Of a DNA stretch of 64,000 bases, positions 50,679 to 63,746 are shown piece after piece (within the stretch, counting starts at the first letter, position 1; every line of letters starts with the position of its first letter). A program made the position numbers and the translations under genes. The stretch lies in NCBI GenBank assembly GCA_002633005.1, contig NMRA01000232.1, positions 548,866-612,865 of the forward strand, read 5' to 3'. The notes under the pieces are model-generated. The model did no database searches. It had not been told where the DNA came from and was given only the letters and a program-made list of their open reading frames with translations. This stretch comes from Phoronis australis. Lineage: Eukaryota; Phoronida; Phoronidae.

Positions 50679-51720
50679 TTCTTTTGCAGCGCTACCTATC
50701 GACAGACTGGTCATTTGTTTTAATTTCAATAGAGGGCGCGAAACACATTATCTCCCGTCTCTTTGTGGGCTATTAGATTACATACCGGTATGTACGCCAG
50801 CCCGACTCTACGTAATAATTAGTACGCACGGCCCATTGGCGTATTGAACAGGGATAGGGGCCCGCTTGAATCCTATCACAAGAAACAAATTTGCAAAACT
50901 AAAGTACTGAAGTACGTGGTTACAGTGGCCCGATACACCGAAAAGAGTCATTCTACCGACGGCGACACCCAATTCTGTCCAGTCACTATCAACCAACCAG
51001 TTTCACTAGCTCGGACGGGGGTTATCGTTTTGCCAGGTAAGGGAAACTCGCCCGGTGTCACAGTGCCCCGGCAGCACGCACGAAATTGCCCATCATGACT
51101 TATGATTGTAAGTAGTGGGGGCGCGACAATATAGTACTTAATTTTTTATTTTAAAGTTCCTAAATAGCATATTATATTTGAATATGCATAACTGTGAAAA
51201 ATATCGAGTAGTTCGAATTTTCAAATCGGACAAGACAGCTGGATTTGCCAGGATCATCAGTGCCACTGGTGAAATTGCACCTCAAAATATCAGTTAATAA
51301 ATTGACAATCAAGACTGGCAACTGAGCTAGGTAGGGCCTACCACTTCTATAGTTGTGAGTTAGTAATCGGCGTATAATTAGCTGATAAGTCATGTAATGC
51401 TGGAAACATCTTTGCTACTATCCGATGAATAGCTGAAGGCTCGTTGACAAAATCGCTACTTCTTGACCAATATGAACTTCAAGAACCCACTGTTCTAATT
51501 TTTTCTCCTCTTCTCAGTACTAATTCGGATTTTATGGTTTCCGGAATTCCGGCCACTCTTTGTTTTCGCCGGCGTCGGTGTCCCAAAAATAAAATGGAAA
51601 AATACCGAGAGCCTCGTTTACAGGGATGTTTGCAGCATGATAGAAACAAGCCAGCAGACAATTTCTAAATTCAGTTTATGCTTCAGCTGGGTACTCAACT
51701 TGAACATAATGCACCAATTA

Positions 51721-51953
51721 CATGCGCGCACCCAGCCTTGAAAATGGCGGGGAGCTCGAATTGCTGTCGTTGTGGACCCGTTTCCTGACAAAAAGTCGGG
51801 ATTAAAAAAAAAACGAACTGTGAACTGTGCGTCGGCGTCTTTTTTTAGTGGACTTTTGTCTCGTTTTCTCGGATCTTTTTGTTTCTCCGAGGCGGACGTT
51901 TTTGCCCACTTCGCCAAATGGGGGGGGGGGCTCACGTTCGAGCCCCCCCCCAC
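51721..51953 (+). mobile_element. G/C-tipped TIR element, copy 1
   Basis: Begins CATGCGCGCACCCAGCCTTG and GGGGAGCTCGAATT. It continues through TTTAGTGGACTTTTGTCTCG, TTTTTGTTTCTCCGAGGCGG and GCCCACTTCGCCAAATGGGG, and ends near TTCGAGCCCCCCC. It lacks the outer GGTGCGCGCATG end seen in copy 2. Confidence 0.8.
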
Positions 51954-52209
51954 CATCGCTGGAATTTGTTTCCCATGCAGCATCTTGGATATTCCTGTAC
52001 GTGGTGAAATGTGGTTACATAGTGATGTGATGTTATGGGCGGCACTGGCCCGGCATGGATCCTGTGGCAACTCCGGGGGACAGCCAGTTAGGACGACTTA
52101 ACAAACAACAAACATTTTAAACAGGTGGCATCGTTCCTGTACGTCCTTTGAACAAAAACAGCCGGAAGCTCTAGAAGAGAAAGAATAGGCCTACTGGTCC
52201 CGCCGGCAA

Positions 52210-52462
52210 CATGCGCGCACCCAGCCTTGAAAATGGGGGGCTCGAATTTCTGTCGATGTGGACCTTTTGCTGGTAAAAAATCATGAGGACTAAAAAAATA
52301 TAAAAGAACGGGTACCACACGTACTTCAGGGCTGTGAGCTGTGCGTCTTCTTTAGTGGACTTTCGTCTCGTTTTGTCGGGACTTTTTGTTTCTCTGGGGC
52401 AGACCTTTTTGCCCACTTCGCCAAATGGGGGGTTCCTTCGAGCCCCCCTGGGTGCGCGCATG
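52210..52462 (+). mobile_element. G/C-tipped TIR element, copy 2 (most complete)
   Basis: A 253-bp element whose left end CATGCGCGCACCCAG..GGGGGGCTCGAA is mirrored at the right by TTCGAGCCCCCCTGGGTGCGCGCATG. The interior matches copy 1 closely (AGTGGACTTTCGTCTCGTTT, GGGACTTTTTGTTTCTCTGG). It is non-coding. Confidence 0.82.
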
Positions 52463-52853
52463 CGCAATCATCACACAGCAAGGACATCATCACACAGGAC
52501 GGCTGGCAACTCACCACGGGGTCCATTGTCAGCCGCAGGCCCCCGAGCTACTGCTTACTTGGGTAAGACAAACACCAAAATGAATTTAATTCGTTGGATG
52601 TCTTTTTCGTACTATGATATGTTCCCATGTGGTCGGTTAAAATATGAAAAACTATTAGAGTTACAGTACTTTTCACCATGCGATCTGATGTCCTGACTTC
52701 TGTGTGGAGCGGAGTAGAGCAACATTTGCCGCATATCATCGCACCGCAATTTTGACACTCCGTGGACTAAACTTACTAAGAAATGAGGTGATTTATCGAA
52801 CAACTTAGTTTCAGAAATTAAAATCCCTCGCAAAATTACAGTGTGGGTTGTAC

Positions 52854-53030
52854 CATGCGCGCACCCGGCTTAAAATATGGGGGGGCTCGAATTTTTCAGT
52901 ATGTGGACCTTCTACTGACCTATGAATGGTGCATTCGCGCCGAACTCGTGGGGACTTTTTTGTTTCTCTGTAGCGGACCTTTTTACTCACTTCGCTCGTA
53001 GGAGCACCCCCCCCCCACCCTGGATACGCG
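52854..53030 (+). mobile_element. G/C-tipped TIR element, copy 3 (diverged, shortened)
   Basis: Starts CATGCGCGCACCCGGCTT and GGGGGGGCTCGAATTTTTCA, shares GTGGGGACTTTTTTGTTTCT and GCGGACCTTTTTACTCACTTC, and ends CACCCTGGATACGCG. It has an internal deletion relative to copy 2. Confidence 0.75.
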
Positions 53031-53669
53031 TAAGTGTACGGTGGTAAATAATTGGCTTGCGACTCGCGGTGCGACCATGTAAGACTATCCACAGACCCGA
53101 TTTTAAGAGAGGAAAACTAATTCAGTTTTCGTTTTTAAGACACCTAAACAGCAGGCTAAAATGCAGTTTAACCATGGATTAGACTGTCTGGATTTTGTAG
53201 ATTTGGAAACCGCCGTCTTCTGGACTAGTTGGAAGACAAACTACAACGCCAGGTTTTTGAATGATTCCAACGAAGTCCACTTTAATACATAGAGAGGGTA
53301 AACTCGACATCAAGTTCTAAATATTACCGAAAATAGTCGCTCTAGATTTTCATGCAATGTTCCTAATTTAAATACTTATAAGTAAAGATAAATATATTAT
53401 TTTTTTGATTTCATTGAAATTAAGGTCGTTTTTAGACATACTTTTAGAACAACCACAAGTAAAAGAGGGACTTTTAATGAAGATAAATGGGTGGGAAAAT
53501 GCATTGGTGAGAAAACAAACTCTACACAGTTGAGGTTCTATTGGAACCGATTCATGCAACCACCCACTGGTACTTATTATGGATGCAATGCCAAAATTAC
53601 GTTCTGCTTCCCCCCACGAGAATTTTTTTGCTAAGTTTTCGTCCCCCACACTTGAAAACGAGCAATTAA

Positions 53670-53816
53670 CAGGGGCGGATCCAGGATTTTGAGTTGGGGG
53701 AGGGGGGGGGCCAGGGCAGAGTATTAGCCAGGATTTTGGCCATCAGACATTTACACCCCTGAACTGCCAAATGGAATCTGGGGGAGAGGGCATAGCCCCT
53801 TCTAAATCCGCCACTG
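53670..53816. mobile_element. hAT-like MITE
   Basis: The left end CAGGGGCGGATCCAGGATTT and the right end TCTAAATCCGCCACTG are imperfect inverted repeats of the CAG(G/T)GGCGGAT type common in hAT non-autonomous elements. The interior is G-rich. No matching 8-bp target duplication is visible. Confidence 0.65.
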
Positions 53817-55496
53817 ATGAACCATACCCCGGATAGTACGCTGATACACGTACACATTTTCCATAGTAATCCATAGATGTCCGTCATGATTCTCAGATAT
53901 ACCCAGCTAAAACATTTTCGAGTATCCTCGCCCTAAAGATGTTGTTACAGCAACGACCAAGCATCTAAATCCCGGCCTCTCCCCCGCTCTCAACTCATGG
54001 CCTCTAACAGAAACATAAAACTAAGGCATAGAAATAGTCAACGATATAAATTGGCCAAATTTGAAATGATGTATCCTATCACCTCTAGGAGTAGGCCTCA
54101 CACTGATGGCACCAACCATCCGGCCTTTAGAAAAAAAACTATGATCTGATCCAACTTTTATTGCCAGAAAATGTGCTAACATTAGACTTTATCTGCATCT
54201 TCTCAGGTTAAGTTCCTTAAAAACAATCAAAGCACATGCCAAACCAGACAGCTCGTCAAATAATTTTAGAACATTCAAATCTTTCCTGAATTTGTAAGGG
54301 AGATTAACTTTGTAAAAACTAAGTATCATGGCTGACAACCAAATTTAGAACTGCGGTATAATAGAACACATAAACTTAATTACAGAAGCAAATGTGACTG
54401 ACTACTAATTCCTGGCAAAAGTGAAAAAGAACTGGGCAATTATAGGAATAAAAGAGCATAGTAAATATTAATAATTTGCGTAATAACTTTACAAAATTAT
54501 TTGACTACGAATCCTAAGCTTCATAAATACGTTTACACCCATCTTGAAGTTCGCCCGACCACAACTGCACATAGAACCCGACTTCAAATGTACAACCAGC
54601 ACCTCGGGGGGCACTACCAATCACTGAATAATCACAACGTCCCGGAATATCCTTCATGTAAGTCTGCTTATAACAAGATTAAACTAGCAAGCCAAAGTCA
54701 ACACAAACACACTCTTTCACTTGTCTAATAACATACTGCACGACCATGTCGTACAAATAACACGGAATCACGCACCAACAACCCTTGTGAATGTTTCCAG
54801 TACAAAATGAGAACCACAGTTCTTGACTGTCATGCAACTGAACAATGACTAACCAACTAAGCCTTATATGTTACCGCACAGGCCAAAAAGTCATTTTAAG
54901 ACCATAAGGTACATTGGGAGAAATATTTTCTAAAACAAGCCATTAGAAGTGCTCTACAGCAAACCCTACTAGCTGCTTTACTAGTGACTACACAAGCACC
55001 ATGGAGCGCAGCATAGTCTAATTAGTAAGTTGCCCATCCACACTCAAACGGGAAGCCCTATGAACTAACCCCCATGGGAATCACGGTGAGCCACGTCACG
55101 ACAGCAGGCTCATTCAAAACATCGCACTGGCTCGTCACATTACAGCAACAGGGCAACTTACAATCACAACTGATGAGCAGTTGCATCAATGGCAACTAGC
55201 CTCCGAAAACTACGTTTAACAAGATGAGCAGAAGGTTGGTAAACCTTTTATCACGACTGGAGTAACAATAACAAGTAGACTAAGAAACGTTCAACAGCAT
55301 GACTGCAATGATGAAAGCACAACTTCTGCAACAGGGGGCGCATGCAACAAATAATTATCAAAAACGGCAACTTTTCTGGACCAAGAAGAAAAATCTTTTG
55401 TAACAGTTTTACATCGGACAGAAACCTGATAGAGAAACAACTGGCATTTAATATATATCGTATTTCTATGTTGTTGACCGTGGCGTGTCTGGCTGT

Positions 55497-58400
55497 TTAC
55501 ATGGATTCGAACTCATCAACCCTCTTCCTGGTGTTGCCCATACGGATCTGTTTCAGTGTCTTGTACTTGTCACGTCCCTCCAAAACGTTGGCCTCGTGAA
55601 GTTTGTCTTCCTTAGTACGCTTTGTGTCATCCTTAACCTCCTTCAGTTCGTCTTGCAATGCCTGGAAAACAGTCATTACTGTAAGTCATTACCCATTCTT
55701 GATGACACGGTGAACACTGCAATTAAACTTATAAAGCTGTTTTGAAATAATCAGTGAAAACCAACTGTACAGTTGTTTAGGAGACAGTGTGTACCACTGC
55801 AATAAATGCCTGCTTCCTTTACTCAATGTTCGAGACTCAGTGGGGCACGCTGCTATACTCTAGAATCAGATCTCTTGCTCCTCCGCTTTTTTTAACAATA
55901 TATAGATAAACCTCAGAAAAATGGTTCCAGGTGATCAGTGCAATGGGCCATCTGAGCTGCCCGCACACGGCTGGCGCTACGTGTACCAGACTGCCTGCAA
56001 ACATTTTAACATTTTTTATACATCGAAATCGAAGTGGTTTCACAGGGGTACTATCAATGTCAGAATGTTCTGCAAGTGAAGAAGAGTGCACTATGCACAA
56101 AGAACATATGTGTTGAATTTCTTTGAACAAATTCATCTGCTTTGAAAATTATCGACAGAAATAAACTCACAAGTTTTGTTGGGTACCAGTATTTGAAAAT
56201 TTGTACAATTCCGATACTCATTCCATATCGACACCAAACGCCATCACTAAATCAAACTTACAATTAAGAATGTGTTTGTTGTCGTTTTTAATTACTACAA
56301 CCTGGCTTGATATAGAGTGTAAAACTTATCATAGCCCTGGCTGCATTATAACTTAAGGAGGATTTGTTAAATATAAGATTTAACTTAGTTTTAGACTCAT
56401 ACATGCACGTCATTTCCTTATCAAAAGGAGCCAAAAGATGCTCAAACTTCATAAGCAGCAGTACACTATCTACACCAGCACTATGAATATCATGTTCATA
56501 TTATAATATGAAATAAAATGGAAATTTACACAATGCTTTTAAATTACTTAAGTATATGTTGTCAAAAGCCCAGCTGCATACTACACGCAGCCTTACATTC
56601 AGAACAAGGTAGTAACCATACCATTAATACAATTTATGGTAGCACTTAGTGAACTTGAGTATGGACTTTAAGCACTTTTTTCACACTTGAACTGAATTGG
56701 AAAGTAAACCACCAAAACATTAAATAAGCAGCGCTTTCTGTTTTCACGGTATTGACTGAGCCTCAGCATGCTTTTGGTTTCGATTCTACACCAGTACTTT
56801 TGGTTTCCGTGTTCCAATAAAGAGATCACAAGCCATTCCTTCATGCTGTTTTTAACATGAAAGAAACCAAACCCATAGTAAACACGGGAATGGCCCAAAA
56901 AAGAACAATGCACACACCCTATAAACGTGCAAGTGCACATAAACGGAACAACTAAGATTTCATGAATACTGAGTTTCAAGTTTTTATATACCTTGAGTTG
57001 GTCCTGAATATTTTTCTGCTTCTCAATTTGGGTGGTACGGTCCTCATTTTCATCTACTACAGTCTCGTCCACATCCAACTCGTGGGTTGCTGCAAAGCAG
57101 TGAAAAAGACTAGTAGAGCAGATGACAAAATGAAATGAAATTGGGCATCACCGCATCACGAGTGCTAACAGACTGCAGATGTGCGAAAAGCAATACACGA
57201 ATGGCACTTACACAAGCAATAAAGACTTTGTACAATAATTTAAACAAGGCAAAAACACGGCAACATCCTCGGATTCCCCGCCAAAGGTTCTGCACAAGGC
57301 TGCTCACAGAAGAGAGACGACAATACAGGAGAATGTTAAAATGGCAATGACATGCACTGAGGTACTTTGTAAGCATAATTGAAGTGGGTCAAAATCACCC
57401 CTAACATGCTGGAGTTGAGCACAGAAGAACATTTCGCTACATATATGTGTCAAAATCAAGAATAGAACAATATGGTAGAACAGGAAAATGCTTACAAGGT
57501 GCACGCTAAGTTCCGCATTTGCTACTTCCATGCAACAAATGTAATCACTGGGAAGCTTCGAATTAAAAGGCCAATTGGCAGCAGAAAGGAGGCAATGTGA
57601 ACCAACTTTGAGTAAAGGCAGAACATATATTTTAAGAGCATGCTGTTGTAATCTGCACTTTCAATAATTGTCTTATACTCGATTTCTAATCACCAACATA
57701 TCTATAAATCACATAAAATAGACCGTTTTTCAATCTGAAGATGCAAATACATGATAAGATGGCCACCAAAGGCAATAACCATGCATGCAACTGCAAATAC
57801 ATAAGATGGCCACCAAAGGCAATAACCATGCATGCAACTGCAAATACATGATAAGATGGCCACCAAAGGCAATAACCATGCATGCAACTGCAAATACATG
57901 ATAAGATGGCCACCAAAGGCAATAACCATGCATGCAACTGCAAATACATAAGATGGCCACCAAAGGCAATAACCATGCATGCAACTGCAAATACATGATG
58001 AGATGGCCACCAAAGGCAATAACCATGCATGCAACTGCAACAAAACACACTCATGCTCTCAAAAATCCCTTTAAAAACAACTACTGTCAGGACACATACA
58101 CCAATTTCTTATTTTCATACAATTATATTCTAAAAAATTAAAAATCGTGTTTCCTCAATGTTAGTCAACATATAATTTTACAACGCCTTTTAGAATACAT
58201 GGTTTGTAGTTTGCTTAAGTTTAAATGCGCACTTTGTATTCAGTTTTGTTTCATGTTCATAACCATCGCAGCGTGTTTTCAAACAAGTGTCATCTGTGTA
58301 GATACTGAAGGGCAAACAACACTAATCTCAACTGTTTTCTATGTTTGTCTGCAATTGCCTTAAGAATTCATAAACACCAGTTGACTGGTTGATAAAGCTT

Positions 58401-61400
58401 GGTGATCAGATTTCTGATTCAAGTGCCGGCTGCAGTGTGGACTAAGCTAACGAATCCTAGCACACTGTTCGTTTGGTACAAAAAATTGTGACTTCGTATG
58501 CCATACGATATTCACCAAATTACACCCAATTAATCACACAAGGAATGTCTGTACTAACCACCTTTCAAGAGAAACCTGAGCAGGCCACAAATATCTTCAA
58601 GTCTATTACTTTTTAAGTTGCGCCCAGAGCAGTATTACTCTGCATGCACACAAGCCTGCCTTTGTCTTTGGCGGGGATAAGGAAACAATCTTTGACAAGA
58701 TCCTGTACCCAAAAATCAACTGTTGCTTGTAGACAATAATCTCCATAGATCAACAATCAACAGACTTTTAAGCAAACATTGCAACTCTTGTCATTTAGAT
58801 TTTGAGTATCAAAACAAGAATGACTGAGAGCCTTCTACTACAGCTATTAGTGACTAACAGTTAAAGCAAAAAAATAATGGATTTTGGCCTGTGGTTTCTT
58901 GAAAATCCAGTTGGTGATGCGTTACTCTTTAGTCACTCACTTTTTCAAAAAGGTAATTCCATCCAAGACGAACAGAGAATGAGGGATTTGTGTTTATGTT
59001 TGCTCAATTCTAGTCAGTAGTGAGAGGCAGGGGGGCTGGTGGCAGTTGTGCCAGTGCTCAGAAAGTCCTCTTTTTATCTCCATTGATGGCAGCAAACATG
59101 GAAATGGTGTCACAATCTAGCATGTTGCCAAATGGCGATCAAAACTGCCCTTTAGAATTAGACTGATTCAACAAAAAATTCTGCTACATCCAGAATAGTG
59201 TTTGACGAACAAAATGGTGTTTGACGAAAGGAATAGTGTTTGATGAACAGAATTTTGAAGCCCATGTGTCATACTGCAGCAGCCCCATGAAGAGTGGACT
59301 TGCTTCCAACACAGCCGATCCATGATCGTACAACTTGAATGACACTTCAACTACTTGGCTGTCACGAGACAAGTTTGAAACTGCATGCATTTGCAGTCAT
59401 GTATTGCTGCCAAGGTATGCCGTAGCATTTGAAAGCATGTCTTTACCACTTTGAAAATAAACTGAGAAGCGAGAAAACACCAGGTGGACACACTGGCGTA
59501 GCTTGGAGAAGTCCATCCACCATGACAGCATTGCTGGACTGGTGGAGGAAGAACAACAGGAATGTCCAGGGGGCAGCACAAAGCGAAAAAAATTGGAGCA
59601 AACCGGGATAAAATAATTTATTATAAACGAAAAACAAACCCCAACTCCAACATAATAGTGTTTCAAATGTTGCTTATACTTGTTCAGCCTTTGTGCAACT
59701 GTTTTAGAAAGCACGATGCCTTAGCTGAAATTGATGTAGGTGGAAACTTTTAGTCAGTGAGTGCAGGTCTCAAAATGGGTTGGGATACAGAAGGTAACTA
59801 CTTTTGATTTATTTGGCTTAATCAGTAACAGATGTTTATAAATTGAAATGATAACACAAACATAGTGACAACTTTCTAACAGCACAAGAGAAATGTTTAA
59901 GTCTGTTAGCACTTTCAAAGTCAGTCAGTAGTAACCACAACCACAAAATAATGAGACAGATTTTTGACTGAGCTAAAAGAAGTCAGGGGTCACGGGTCAC
60001 ACGCCAACCACCAAGGAGCAGGGATTACCAGAAGTCGATTCTCGTCTCTGGTCACTCGACGAAATGATTATCATGGACTTTGGCTCATGGATACTTTGAG
60101 AAGAGTTGCCCGCTGAGGACCGTCGTCGGACATCACCATTGGTCGAAGTAGAGGGAGCACTAGACTGGGCTCCACTCATTCTTCTTGGTTGCTGCTGTGA
60201 TTGCACAGCTACAGTTGTTGACTGGGACTTCAATGGAGTACCGACAACACCATTAGATGACTTGTTTGATGCAGATGTGCGTCGAGCAAGCTCAGACAGC
60301 ACTGCACTCCAGGGGGCCTTTGGGTCACCGCTGGCACTAGGTGACGCCGGTGTTGCCACGGGGAAAGTGCGTGAACCGGGCGAGGTAGGAGTGCTGATTG
60401 GCGTGCTGTTTGTGACTGTGCGTGAGACAACGATCAAGAGAAGAAAATGTACACAACACAAATAGGTCAACAAATCAGGATACGCATAAAGCTAGGCATT
60501 GAACACAGACAAAAACACCAGAGGAGAGTTGTTCACTAAGCAACAGTTAACATCAGTTAACAAACAGCTAAGACGCATGACAAACAACTCCAAGAAGCAA
60601 AGCTTTAATAAGTGCAAAGCAGTGTGTCTTTATGGCAGAGGGTAACCAGGAAACACTCGGGGATATGTCAAATAAAGTGGCAGGTCACTACAAACACAAC
60701 AACATAGAGCAGTAAAACACTAAAAGCTTTCCTATGAATTGGAATCCACAGCAATTGAAGTGTGCAGTAATTGTCAGACATTCCATCATTTAGAACTTTG
60801 AGAACGATCCGCATCTGTTACTATACAAATTTCAACTAGATGACAAGTAATATTCTTGAAGAAACCAAATAAATGTATAGTTAAGATAATTGGCAAGCAG
60901 ACAACAGAAAAACACTCGCAACTGTCTGCATCCTACTTTAGCTTGTGCAAATGTGTTCATTGTGTATCTCACTATTGTAAGATTTATTGTTGCACTCACT
61001 AACAACATTTTCTGAATTAAAAGGTTAGCAATTGTGCAATGCATTTGCAAACAAAATTTCTGTAACGCAGCCTTGAGAGAACAGAAAACGTGACTTGGGG
61101 TTGGGACCACCCAAAATAAATCAACCCTTGACATGAAAATTGTCCATTAGCATGGCATGATAAGCGCAAACACAACTTTAAATTTGATATGATGCGGTTA
61201 CAGATCTAAATGCCATTGTTCTGTTTTCAACGGACTTAGTCTGTCCAAGAGCAAAAGTGCTGCCAAAGACATCACATGCAAAGTTAAATTAATCTATTGA
61301 AGTGCACATACCCGTGTTCTGACTCTCGTCATCTTCCTCATGGTGGTTCGACTCCTGCACGTGACGTGCAGCCGCCAGTGCCTCCTGAGTAAGGCGCTCG

Positions 61401-63746
61401 GTCTCTCGCTCCAGTTCCTCTGCACGCCTCTTGTTCTCCTCCTCTTGGCGAGCCAATTCCTCCTCCATCTCCAACAGGCGACGCTTGGCCTCCTCGGCTT
61501 CATGCTCCTAGAATGGACCACACATTTATATATATGACACGTGACCACAAACTCAAAAGATGCTTGAGCAATGAACTAATGAAATTCTAACAAGACCATG
61601 GGCATGGACAAGACGATCAATATAAATCTGCACAAATAACTTACTTATGGCCGCAAAAAGTAACTTGCTTGAGACATTCTGGTAAGAAAAACTTAACCAC
61701 CACAAAAGTTAATCGACTTGAAACACTTGTGAACTGTGATTCTCTGTAGTCCAGGCACATTTAGTTCAGATATGTTCTTGTTTTCAATCATAGCTGATGG
61801 CAAATATGAAGTTGACATCATTTTCAGTGAATAATTAGCAAGGAGTACCTTGGGAGTGGTAAATGTAAACAAGTGAGTCAATGTTGAAAAAAATGACTAC
61901 ATGTCAAAGCAGGAGTGACCAGCTGCATTCAGGTAATTTAACCACATGTGATTAACTAGGTGTACAGACTCAAATGCACATTAGATTTAAACTTCCGGAC
62001 TAATGTACATACAGACACAAGCCCAATGCAATTACGACAAATATCTAATGATGGCATGATATGGGAACTGCAATTACCAGAAGTAATATTCTGATAGCCA
62101 TTACCATCAATTAAGTAATTAAAAATGACAATTGAAAAACTAAACTGACCCCATCAGAAGTGTGTACATAAGAAACAAGAACAAACGCACACAGAGGCAA
62201 ACTGACCCCGTCACCTTTGGTAAAGAGAAAAGTAGTGTACATTAGACCATGTGCCAACATTAACCACTCAAGTGTTTACACAGCAGATAAGATAGTCTAA
62301 TGCGGTCTGGGAAATTGTGATAGAAAGTAAGAAGTGGAATGTTTTAAGTGTCAGGTGAGAAACTTTGGGCGATTGAGTGTCAAGTGTTAAAGAGGCACTG
62401 AACATGATTTTAAGTACAGAAAGAGCCTGCGATACAATTGCATCATTCAAATTCATCAAAACAGACAATCTTCTGTGATCCTGTAAAACATACAGCTGAT
62501 CACAGCAGTCAAGGTAGGCAATTTCTTAAAGAAATATGGACATGTTCAACATGGGTTACAGATGCAAGAAACTAGTACCCAAAAAGTACTCTAGATTATT
62601 TCCAAAGATTTGAAACAGCAATTATAAATATCTCTTATTGTACAAAAACCAAGTTTAGAGCCATTACAGATGTGCCACAGAAGTTGAACAGGGGAGGGGC
62701 AGACAAGGTACACGTCAAACTAAGCTCTATCTCACCTTCAGTTTAGCACTCTCCGACTATAAATAAAATAATGTAAAGACATGCATCAACAGCAAGACAA
62801 TGAAGCATTAGTAACCAGTAACAATACACGCTGAAACTCGAGCGACAAAAAGACCTGGTAATCCCCGTCATAAGCACTGAATGATGTAAACTACTATCAT
62901 GGTGGCCAAGAGTAAATAGAATTCACCATCAGAATAGCAAGAATGATGGGTTAATATCTGCCATGATGGAGAATGGAACATTGTCCAGTTATTTTAGACA
63001 TGTACCGTAGGCAGTGTCATGCAAGAGCTTGGTTGTGGTTCTCATTAGTTACTGGCGACGGCGCCACATGTCGGGGTAGCAATGAGATTGAGATTTGTCA
63101 AGCTAATCAAACACAGGGCACAAATACTATTGACATCAAACATGAAACAGTAATTAGAAGCACTTTCAGCAGCAGACAATACATTTTTTTTCAGTTGACA
63201 ACCACTTACAAGATCTCTTCGTGTATGAGCCTAAAATGGCCGGCAAAAAACGGGCATAACAATTGGAGACTCGCTACAAACATCAAATATTTCATATCAA
63301 GTAAGCTGGAGCTTAGAACTCAGTAGGAAGCGGAACAGGGTACTACATGCTGTCAACTTTACATGCAAAAATTCATGTGACTTTAGTGTTGCATAATTCT
63401 GTAAACACTAGTACTATCATGCACTAGAATATCAGTTCGTCAACAGAGCAATGCTTTGTCTTAAAACTTGTTTGAAATAAAGTTTTAGTAAAATCACCAA
63501 GTCAAGTCAAGTCATGCCTGCAACGATGCTCATTCCATGCCCCACTTAAAGAAATGGTAGCGGAAAACTTAAGTCCCTCTTCTGCAATGCCTACCATTTT
63601 CTCGCGTTCTTGCTTCTCGGCCTCCGCAGCTAGCTCCGCCTCTTGCTTCTTGCGCTCCAGCTCGATTCGCTCAGCTTCTAGACGCTCGCGCTCCGCCTGT
63701 TGCTCCTGGCGAAAACGCTCTGCCTCTTCCTGCTTCTCCAACAGAG
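55497..63746 (-). CDS. Ezrin/radixin/moesin (ERM) protein, C-terminal half (N-terminal FERM beyond window)
   Basis: Seven minus-strand exons join in frame: 63746-63595, 62756-62736 (21-nt microexon), 61507-61312, 60415-60029, 57089-56992 and 55661-55497 (stop TAA); the first begins in mid codon, so more exons lie to the right. Six exons are listed here, and any seventh or further exon is outside the window. The first and third encode the charged central helix ([40 protein letters not shown]). Then comes a Ser/Thr/Pro-rich linker of about 129 residues. The C-terminal domain ends [26 protein letters not shown]-like, with the regulatory Thr of KYKTL and the F-actin-binding tail. ERM proteins link cortical actin to membrane receptors; phosphorylation of this Thr opens the molecule. 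The identity as ERM is sure; ezrin, radixin and moesin split only in vertebrates. Confidence 0.94.
57744..58040. repeat. 50/47-bp minisatellite in ERM intron
   Basis: Six tandem units of ACATGATAAGATGGCCACCA, AAGGCAATAACCATGCATGC and AACTGCAAAT; two units lack GAT and are 47 bp. Apart from this indel the copies are almost identical, so the array is young or homogenised. It is stop-free in all three minus frames over most of its length, which explains the overlapping open frames there; none is a gene. Confidence 0.93.
62736..62756 (-). CDS. 21-nt candidate microexon of the ERM gene
   Basis: The minus strand reads TTTATTTATAG, then 21 nt encoding SESAKLK, then GTGAGA. Both borders are good and the phase is 0 on each side, so it can be included between the exons ending at 63595 and starting at 61507, or skipped, without changing frame. 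It adds seven residues to the helical domain. It could be a regulated cassette exon or chance. Confidence 0.55.

Larger units (their letters stand above)
50679..55496. other. Intergenic between LYRM2 and the ERM gene, transposon-rich
   Basis: After the LYRM2 promoter region come three copies of a G/C-tipped TIR element (51.7-53.0 kb) and a hAT-like MITE at 53670-53816. A short stretch at 53545-53582 (GGTTCTATTGGAACC, TTCATGCAACCA) resembles an end of MITE family 2. From 53.9 to 55.4 kb the DNA is AT-rich, with no gene I can identify; the 3' UTR of the ERM gene must lie at its right end. Confidence 0.5.

Noticed and set aside
53670-53816. Perfect hAT target-site duplication
   Set aside because: The flanking 8-mers do not match, so superfamily assignment rests on end sequence only.
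57686-58054. Long overlapping frames on the minus strand with a [11 protein letters not shown] repeat
   Set aside because: They are translations of the 50/47-bp minisatellite, open in several frames at once.
60106-60465. 119-codon plus frame
   Set aside because: Antisense shadow of the Ser/Pro-rich ERM linker exon.
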